Part shown: positions 23,701 through 32,700 of the stretch, piece by piece | Position numbering within the stretch: the first letter of the stretch is position 1 | How the letters are laid out: each line of letters begins with the position of its first letter | Assembly: GCA_023101725.1 (NCBI GenBank) | Contig: JALJCO010008681.1 | Coordinates: forward strand, 187,001 to 251,000 | Length of the DNA stretch: 64,000 nucleotides | DNA from: Atherinomorus stipes | Lineage: Eukaryota; Chordata; Actinopteri; Atheriniformes; Atherinidae | Direction: 5' to 3' | The notes under the pieces: generated by a model | What the model was told of the DNA's origin: nothing | The model's input: only the letters and a program-made list of their open reading frames with translations | Database searches by the model: none | Program-made: the position numbers and the translations under genes

Positions 23701-23990
23701 ACTCGGTGGTTCGACTCTTTGTGCAGAGACGTGACCTGTGACCCGGTGGTTCGACTCCTGGTTCAGAGACGTGACCTGTGACTCGGTGGTTCGACTCCTG
23801 GTTCAGAGACGTGACCTGTGACTCGGTGGTTCGACTCCTGGTTCAGAGACGTGACCTGTGACTCGGTGGTTCGACTCCTGGTTCAGAGACGTGACCTGTG
23901 ACTCGGTGGTGCGACTCCTGGTTCAGAGACGTGACCTGTGACTCGGTGGTTCGACTCCTGGTTCAGAGACGTGACCTGTGACTTGTTGGA
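17720..23990. repeat. 40-bp tandem array (about 156 units), each with a Pol III B-box-like motif
   Basis: Units join GACGTGACCTGTGACTCGGT and GGTTCGACTCCTGGTTCAGA. GGTTCGACTCC fits the B-box consensus GGTTCGANTCC. A common variant ends in CTCTTTGTTCAG and keeps the GTTCGACTC core. Units between about 18100 and 21800 show many single-base losses, while those after 22000 are very uniform. The flanks of the motif do not pair as a T-arm, so these are not tRNA genes. Confidence 0.96.
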
Positions 23991-24282
23991 CATCATGTTG
24001 TCCGTGCATATGTGACTTGGCGACTGTTTATTGAACATGCAGACAACCATGTTGTCATGGCAACGTCCTCATGTCCCACAGTTTTGATGTCAGCAGCAGG
24101 CCTCGGGCTGGTCCTCCCTCACAGCCGGGGACAGCTTCGGGACATTTGGACGGACATCTCCTGCAGACATCCGTCCTTCAGCAGCTGATGCTCGACTCTA
24201 ACTCGACAGCCTCAAAGCAACGCTGCGAGAGACGGGAAGTGGTTTAGAGGTTAGAGGCAGAACGAGCTGGTTCAGACAGGAG
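23991..24282. other. short unique spacer between arrays
   Basis: No coding signal. GTTGTCATGGCAAC at about 24051-24064 is one base from a palindromic RFX X-box. Confidence 0.4.
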
Positions 24283-25980
24283 ATGGTTGTAAAAGATAGA
24301 AACCAACACCAGGCTCCTGATCCAGGACCAGATCCAGGACCAGATCCAGGACCAGACTCAGACCCAGACAGAAGATGGTTGTAAAAGATAGAAACCAACA
24401 CCAGGCTCCTGATCCAGGACCAGATCCAGGACCCAGACCAGGACCAGACTCAGACCCAGACAGAAGATGGTTGTAAAAGATAGAAACCAAGACCAGGACC
24501 AGATCCAGGACCCAGACCAGGACCCAGACCCAGACCCAGACAGAAGATGGTTGTAAAAGATAGAAACCAACACCAGGCTCCTGATCCAGGACCAGATCCA
24601 GGACCCAGACCAGGACCAGACTCAGACCCAGACAGAAGATGGTTGTAAAAGATAGAAACCAACACCAGGCTCCTGATACAGGACCAGATCCAGGACCAGA
24701 TCCAGGACCAGGACCCAGACCCAGACAGAAGATGGTTGTAAAAGATAGAAACCAAGACCAGGCTCCTGATACAGGACCAGATCCAGGACCAGATCCAGGA
24801 CCAGGACCCAGACAGAAGATGGTTGTAAAAGATAGAAACCAAGACCAGGCTCCTGATACAGGACCAGATCCAGGACCAGGACCCAGACCAGGACCCAGAC
24901 CCAGACCCAGACAGAAGATGGTTGTAAAAGATAGAAACCAACACCAGGCTCCTGATCCAGGACCAGATCCAGGACCAGATCCAGGACCAGATCCAGGACC
25001 CAGACCAGGACCAGATCCAGACCCAGACCCAGACAGAAGATGGTTGTAAAAGATAGAAACCAACACCAGGCTCCTGATACAGGACCAGATCCAGGACCAG
25101 GACCCAGACCCAGACCCAGACAGAAGATGGTTGTAAAAGATAGAAACCAACACCAGGCTCCTGATCCAGGACCAGATCCAGGACCCAGACCAGGACCAGA
25201 TCCAGACCAAGACCCAGAAAGAAGATGGTTGTAAAAGATAGAAACCAACACCAGGCTCCTGATCCAGGACCAGATCCAGGACCAGATCCAGGACCAGGAG
25301 CCAAACCAGGACCCAGACCCAAACCCAGACAGAAGATGGTTGTAAAAGATAGAAACCAAGACCAGGACCAGATCCAGGACCAGATCCAGGACCCAGACCA
25401 GGACCAGACCCAGACCCAGACAGAAGATGGTTGTAAAAGATAGAAACCAACACCAGGCTCCTGATACAGGACCAGATCCAGGACCAGATCCAGGACCAGG
25501 ACCCAGACCCAGACAGAAGATGGTTGTAAAAGATAGAAACCAAGACCAGGACCAGATCCAGGACCCAGACCCAGACCCAGACCCAGACAGAAGATGGTTG
25601 TAAAAGATAGAAACCAACACCAGGCTCCTGATCCAGGACCAGATCCAGGACCAGGACCCAGACCCAGACAGAAGAAGGTTGTAAAAGATAGAAACCAACA
25701 CCAGGCTCCTGATCCAGGACCAGATCCAGGACCAGGACCCAGACCAGGACCCAGACCAGGACCCAGACCCAGACCCAGACAGAAGATGGTTGTAAAAGAT
25801 AGAAACCAACACCAGGCTCCTGATCCAGGACCAGATCCAGGACCCAGACCAGGACCAGATCCAGACCCAGACCCAGACAGAAGATGGTTGTAAAAGATAG
25901 AAACCAACACCAGGCTCCTGATCCAGGACCAGATCCAGGACCAGGACCCAGACCCAGACAGAAGATGGTTGTAAAAGATA
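24283..25980. repeat. composite array: fixed core plus variable CCAGGA/CCAGAC hexamers
   Basis: About 19 copies of a core containing AGAAGATGGTTGTAAAAGAT and AGAAACCAACACC, separated by a varying number of CCAGGA, CCAGAT and CCAGAC hexamers, so unit length ranges from about 73 to 123 bp. Minus-strand frames of up to 738 codons (WVWVLVLDLVLDQEPGVGFY type) are artefacts of the stop-free repeat. Confidence 0.95.
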
Positions 25981-26370
25981 TTTGACAGATGTTGTCATAG
26001 TTTGGACAGATGTTGTCATAGTTTGGACAGATGTCATAGTTTGGACAGATGTTGGACAGATATTGGACAGATAAAGGATTGAGTTTGGACAGATGTTGGA
26101 CAGATATAGGACAAAGTTTGGACGGATGGACAGATATTGGAAAGATGTTGTACAGATATAGGACAGAATTCAGACAGATGTTGTCATAGTTTGGACAGAT
26201 ATTGTCATAGTTTGGACAGATGTCATAGTTTGGACAGATGTTGTCATAGTTTGGACAGATGTTGTACAGATATTGGACAGATAAAGGATAGCGTTCGGAC
26301 AGATGTTGGACAGATATAGGACAGAATTCAGACAGATGTTGGACAGAGTTTGGACAGATGTTGGACAGTG
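25981..26370. repeat. array of GTTTGGACAGATGTTGTCATA-like units, about 10-21 bp
   Basis: Units TTGGACAGATGTTG and GTCATAGTTTGGACAGATG are interleaved and degenerate. The array follows the composite array without a spacer and ends about 270 bp before the il7r start codon. Confidence 0.85.
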
Positions 26371-26399
26371 GGAGGTCCTGACATGTCCGGTCTGCAGGA

Positions 26400-26636
26400 C
26401 TATACTGATGATGTCTCCAGCTGGAAACTTTACCAGAATGTCTCTGAGACGTTTTCTGTCTTGCAGAACATCCTGTGAGCTGAAGCACCTCCTCCTCTCT
26501 GTGCTGGCAGGGCCCTCCTCCTTCCTGTCCTCCTCCTCCTCCTCCTCCTCCTCCTCCTCCTCCTCCTCCTCCTCCTGCAGACTAGAGCACTCTCAGCCGG
26601 CGGTGGAGCAGCAGCAGCTGACTGAGAGACGAGGAG
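26400..26636 (+). promoter_or_regulatory. presumed il7r promoter and 5' UTR region
   Basis: Non-repetitive 130 bp followed by a (TCC)n tract at about 26529-26575, then the leader up to ATG 26637. CTTCCTGTCC at about 26521 has an ETS core (GGAA on the minus strand); ETS factors are known il7r activators. No TATA box is seen. The transcription start cannot be placed from sequence. Confidence 0.4.
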
Positions 26637-26718
26637 ATGCTGACGGGGTGGAGGATCGCGGTGCTGCTGCTGGTGGCTGGAGGTGAAGCTCAGAGCGGAG
26701 ACGGAGACGCTGAGACAG
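26637..26718 (+). CDS. il7r: il7r exon 1, signal peptide
   Basis: MLTGWRIAVLLLVAGGEAQS is a typical signal sequence with a Leu/Val core. The donor GTGAGA is at 26719. The ATG is the first in a plausible leader, and the exon ends with one base of a Glu codon completed by AG of exon 2. Confidence 0.82.
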
Positions 26719-29700
26719 GTGAGACGGGTGAGACAGGTGAGACGGGTGAGAACAGGGACGAGCCGTCTGCTCGATGTCAGGGAGGAGCGTAGGACTCTCC
26801 TCAGTCCACCAATCATCAGATAGCAAGTCCAAGCGTGGACCCGGCCGGTGGTCCGTTCTAAGGTGTTTGGAGAACGTGTGTGAGAAGAGCTGGCTGAGGT
26901 TAAAGCGGATCTGTGGTCTGGATGCTGAGGACCGGGTCTGTGGTTCAGGATCGGGTCTGAGGTTCAGGGCCGGGTCTGAGGTTCAGGATCGGGTCTGTGG
27001 TTCAGGACCGGGTCTGAGGTTCAGGACCGGGTCTGTGGTTCAGGACCGGGTCTGAGGTTCAGGATCGGGTCTGAGGTTCAGGACCGGGTCTGAGGTTCAG
27101 GACCGGGTCTGAGGTTCAGGATCGGGTCTGAGGTTCAGGACCGGGTCTTTGGTTCAGGATCGGGTCTGTGGTTCAGGATCGGGTCTGAGGTTCAGGACCG
27201 GGTCTGAGGTTCAGGACCGGGTCTGTGGTTCAGGACCGGGTCTGAGGTTCAGGACCGGGTCTGAGGTTCAGGACCGGGTCTGTGGTTCGAGACCGGGTCT
27301 GAGGTTCAGGACCGGGTCTGAGGTTCAGGATCGGGTCTGTGGTTCAGGACCGGGTCTGAGGTTCAGGACCGGGTCTGTGGTTCAGGACCGGGTCTGAGGT
27401 TCAGGACCGGGTCTGAGGTTCAGGATCGGGTCTGAGGTTCAGGACCGGGTCTTTGGTTCAGGATCGGGTCTGTGGTTCAGGATCGGGTCTGAGGTTCAGG
27501 ACCGGGTCTGAGGTTCAGGACCGGGTCTGTGGTTCAGGACCGGGTCTGAGGTTCAGGATCGGGTCTGTGGTTCAGGATCGGGTCTGAGGTTCAGGACCGG
27601 GTCTGAGGTTCAAGATCGGGTCTGAGGTTCAGGACCGGGTCTGAGGTTCAGGATCGGGTCTTAGGTTCAGGACCGGGTCTGAGGTTCAGGATCGGGTCTG
27701 AGGTTCAGGATCGGGTCTGAGGTTCAGGATCGGGTCTGTGGTTCAGGACCGGATCTGAGGTTCAGGATCGGGTCTGAGGTTTAGGACCGGGTCTGTGGTC
27801 CAGGACCGGGTCTGAGGTTCAGGACCGGGTCTGTGGTTCAGGACCGGGTCTGAGGTCCAGGACCGGGTCTGAGGTCCAGGACCGGGTCCGAGGTTCAGGA
27901 TCGGGTCTGAGGTTCAGGATCGGGTCTGTGGTTCAGGATCGGGTCTGTGGTTCAGGATCGGGTCTGTGGTTCAGGATCCGGTCTGAGGTTCAGGACCGGG
28001 TCTGAGGTTCAGGATCGGGTCTGTAGTTCAGGACCGGATCTGAGGTTCAGGATCGGGTCTGTAGTTCAGGACTGGGTCTGAGGTTCAGGATCGGGTCTGA
28101 GGTTCAGGATCGGGTCTGAGGTTCAGGACCGGGTCTGTGGTTCAGGATCGGGTCTGAGGTTCAGGACCGGGTCTGAGGTTCAGGATCGGGTCTGAGGTTC
28201 AGGAACAGAAACTGTCCCCCCACCTGCAGAGACGCTCCACAGAAGGCTCAGAGACAGTCGCCTCTGATTGGTCCACCTGCAAACATCTACCCAGATGATG
28301 TTCTACCTCCTCATCACGGACTCTGAGGCTCAGAAGGAGACCGTACGTCTGTCCCAACATCTGTCCCGGACCAGGACCGAGGCCCGGACCCAAACCAGAA
28401 CCCAGACACGGCGGTGGTTGGGGTGAAGACATCTGCTGATGTGACAGAAAAACCACCGGGATCACCTGGAGTCTGGACAGAAAACACATCAGACCACATG
28501 GACGGGCCATAAAGCCATGTCCTGTCTGACAAGAACCGCAGTGGCACCAGTGCACCAACCTGGTAGAACCGACCTGGTAGTACTGACCTGGTAGTACTGA
28601 CCTGGTAGAACCGACCTGGTAGAACCAACCTGGTAGAACCGACTTGGTAGAATCAACGTGGTGGTACCAAATTGGTAGACCCAACCAGGTACAACAGACC
28701 TGGTGGAACCAAACTGATTGAACCTACCAGGTACTACTGACCTGGTGGAACCAAACTGATGGAACCTACCGGGTACTACTGACCTGGTGGAACCAAACTG
28801 ATGGAACCTACCGGGTACTACTGACCTGGTGGAACCAAACTGATGGAACCTACCGGGTACTACTGACCTGGTGGAACCAAACTGATGGAACCTACCGGGT
28901 ACTACTGACCTGGTGGAACCAAACTGATGGAACCTACCGGGTACAACAGACCTGGTGGAACCAAACTGATGGAACCTACCGGGTACTACTGACTTGGTGG
29001 AACCAGACTGATGGAACCTACCGGGTACTACTGACCTGGTGGAACCAAACTGGATGGAACCTACCGGGTACTACTGACCTGGTGGAACCAAACTGATGGA
29101 ACCTACCGGGTACTACTGACCTGGTGGAACCAAACTGATGGAACCTACCAGGTACAACAGACCTGGTGGAACCAAACTGATGGAACCTACTGGGTACTAC
29201 TGACCTGGTGGAACCAAACTGATGGAACCTACCGGGTACTACAGACCTGGTGGAACCAAACTGATGGAACCTACCGGGTACTACTGACCTGGTGGAACCA
29301 AACTGATGGAACCTACCGGGTACAACAGACCTGGTGGAACCAAACTGATGGAACCTACCGGGTACAACAGACCTGGTGGAACCAAACTGATGGAACCTAC
29401 CGGGTACAACAGACCTGGTGGAACCAAACTGATGGAACCTACCGGGTACTACTGACTTGGTGGAACCAAACTGATGGAACCTACCGGGTACAACAGACCT
29501 GGTGGAACCAAACTGATGGAACCTACCGGGTACAACAGACCTGGTGGAACCAAACTGATGGAACCTACCGGGTACTACAGACCTGGTGGAACCAAACTGA
29601 TGGAACCTACCGGGTACTACTGACTTGGTGGAACCAAACTGATGGAACCTACCGGGTACTACTGACCTGGTGGAACCAAACTGATGGAACCTACCGGGTA

Positions 29701-32700
29701 CTACTGACTTGGTGGAACCAAACTGATGGAACCTACCGGGTACTACTGACTTGGTGGAACCAAACTGATGGAACCTACCGGGTACTACTGACCTGGTGGA
29801 ACCAAACTGGATGGACACCGGGTACTACTGACCTGGTGGAACCAAACTGATGGAACCTACCGGGTACAACTGACCTGGTGGAACCAAACTGATGGAACCT
29901 ACCGGGTACAACAGACCTGGTGGAACCAAACTGATGGAACCTACCGGGTACTACTGACTTGGTGGTACTAAACTGGTGGAACCAAACTGATGGAACCTAC
30001 CGGGTACTACTGACTTGGTGGTACTAAACTGGTGGAACCAAACTGATGGAACCTACCGGGTACAACAGACCTGGTGGAACCAAATTGATGGAACCTACCG
30101 GGTACTACTAACCTGGTGGAACCAAACTGATGGAACCTACCGGGTACAACAGACCTGGTGGAACCAAACTGATGGAACCTACCGGGTACAACAGACCTGG
30201 TGGAACCAAACTGATGGAACCTACCGGGTACTACTGACTTGGTGGAACCAAACTGATGGAACCTACCAGGTACTACTGACCTGGTGGAACCAAACTGATG
30301 GAACCTACCAGGTACTACTGACTTGGTGGAACCAAACTGATGGAACCTACCGGGTACTACTGACTTGGTGGAACCAAACTGATGGAACCTACCGGGTACT
30401 ACTGACCTGGTGGAACCAAACTGATGGAACCTACCGGGTACTACTGACCTGGTGGAACTAAACTGGTAGAACCAAACTGGTGGAACCAAACTGATGGAAC
30501 CTACCGGGTACAACAGACCTGGTGGAACCAAACTGATGGAACCTACCGGGTACAACAGACCTGGTGGAACCAAACTGATGGAACCTACCGGGTACTACTG
30601 ACTTGGTGGTACTAAACTGGTGGAACCAAACTGATGGAACCTACCGGGTACTACTGACCTGGTGGAACTTAACTGGTAGAACCAAACTAATGGAACCAAC
30701 CTGGTAGAACGGACCTGGTGGAACTAAACTGGTGGAACCAAACTGATGGAACCAACCTGGTAGAACGGACCTGGTGGAACAGAAGTACATACTGAAACCA
30801 GCCAATCATCTTGGGTTGAGCTTCATTTCCTGTTGCTGACAACAGCATTTAGCTGCATATCGCATATCACAGACTGCGATGGTTCTCCTGCATGTTGTTT
30901 CTAAAACAGTATGGAACAGTATGATCCTCGCAGGGTCTCCTTAGAACAAGCTGAGCTCAGAAAGCAGACTCAGGTTTTCTGCTAAATTCAACAGAAATAT
31001 ACTGACCAATACCAGGTATTCTACTACCCCGGCTCCTAAACGTCCATTTTATTCACAGCTGAACATAAATATGTTTTATTCTATTAGAACACGTTTTATT
31101 CCCCGTAGAACATTAACAATATATTTAATTCCCAGATGAACATAAACATGTTTCGTTCCCAACAGAACATAAACAACATAAACAACATGATTTGTTCTCA
31201 GTAGAACATAAACATGTTTTGTTCTTAATAGAACATAAAGAACATGTTTTATTCTAGTAAAACATAAACAACTTGTTTTGTTCTAGTTAGAACATAAACT
31301 TTTTTATTCCCAATAGAAAAAACATGTGCTTGTTTACTTGTTTGTTTAGATGTGTGTTTACTTCTTTGTTTAGATGTTTGTTTACTTGTTTGTTTAGATG
31401 TGTATGTTTACTTCTTTGTTTACATGTGTTTGTTTACTTGTTTGTTTAGATGTGTAAGTTTACCTCTTTGTTTACATGTGTTTGTTTACTTGTTTGTTTA
31501 GATGTGTAAGTTTACCTCTTTGTTTACATGTGTTTGTTTACTTGTTTGTTTAGATGTGTAAGTTTACTTCTTTGTTTACATGTGTTTGTTTACTTGTTTG
31601 TTTAGATGTGCTTGTTTACTTGTTTGTTTACATGTGTTTGTTTACTTGTTTGTTTAGATGTGTAAGTTTACTTCTTTGTTTACATGTTTGTTTACTTGTT
31701 TGTTTAGATGTGCTTGTTTACTTGTTTGTTTGCATGTGTTTGTTTACTTGTTTGTTTAGATGTGTAAGTTTACTTCTTTGTTTACATGTGTTTGTTTACT
31801 TGTTTGTTTAGATGTGCTTGTTTACTTGTTTGTTTGGATGTGTTTGTTTACTTCTTTGTTTAGATGTGTTTGTTTACTTGTTTGTTTACGTGTGTTTGTT
31901 TACTTGTTTGTTTAGATGTGTAAGTTTACTTCTTTGTTTACATGTGCTTGTTTACTTGTTTGTTTACATGTGTTTGTTTACTTGTTTGTTTAGATGTGTA
32001 AGTTTACTTCTTTGTTTACATGTGTTTGTTTACTTGTTTGTTTAGATGTGCTTGTTTACTTGTTTGTTTGCATGTGTTTGTTTACTTGATTGTTTAGATG
32101 TGTAAGTTTACTTCTTTGTTTACATGTGTTTGTTTACTTGTTTGTTTAGATGTGTAAGTTTACTTGTTTGTTTACATGTGTTTGTAAACATGTGCTTGCT
32201 GCCAGAGCCCAGGATCAGCTGCAGCTCTCACATCTCCAGCATCAACCGCAGTCTGACCTGTCGGCTGACCGGGGTCGTTAGTGAGGATGATGAGGATGAC
32301 GAAGGCGACCGCATCGATCACATGACCATGTGGTAAATATGGCCGACACGCCGCAGTGCCTGCAGCGTCCTGCAGCGCCTGCAGGGTCCTGCAGCGTCCT
32401 GCAGCGTCCTGCAGCGTCCTGCAGCGTCCTGCAGCGTCATGCAGCGTCCTGCAGCGTCCTGCAGCGTCCTGCAGCGTCATGCAGCGTCCTGCAGCGTCCT
32501 GCAGCGTCCTGCAGCGTCATGCAGCGTCCTGCAGCGTCATGCAGCGTCCTGCAGCGTCCTGCAGCGTCCTGCAGCGCCTGCAGCGTCCTGCAGCGTCCTG
32601 CAGCGTCCTGCAGCGTCCTGCAGCGCCCTGCAGCGCCCTGCAGCGTCCTGCAGCGTCCTGCAGCGTCCTGCAGCGCCTGCAGCGCCCTGCAGCGCCTGCA

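Noticed and set aside
17720..23990. tRNA gene cluster
   Set aside because: The B-box-like motif is present, but flanking bases do not pair as a T-arm, no acceptor stem or anticodon arm exists, and the 40-bp unit is too short.
24272..26488. 738-codon minus-strand frame and 471/486-codon companions
   Set aside because: Stop-free reading of the composite hexamer array; open in several frames at once.
28556..30573. Periodic 14-residue protein on the minus strand (266 and 188 codons)
   Set aside because: The 42-bp unit is a multiple of 3, so frames stay open; no initiation or family signal.
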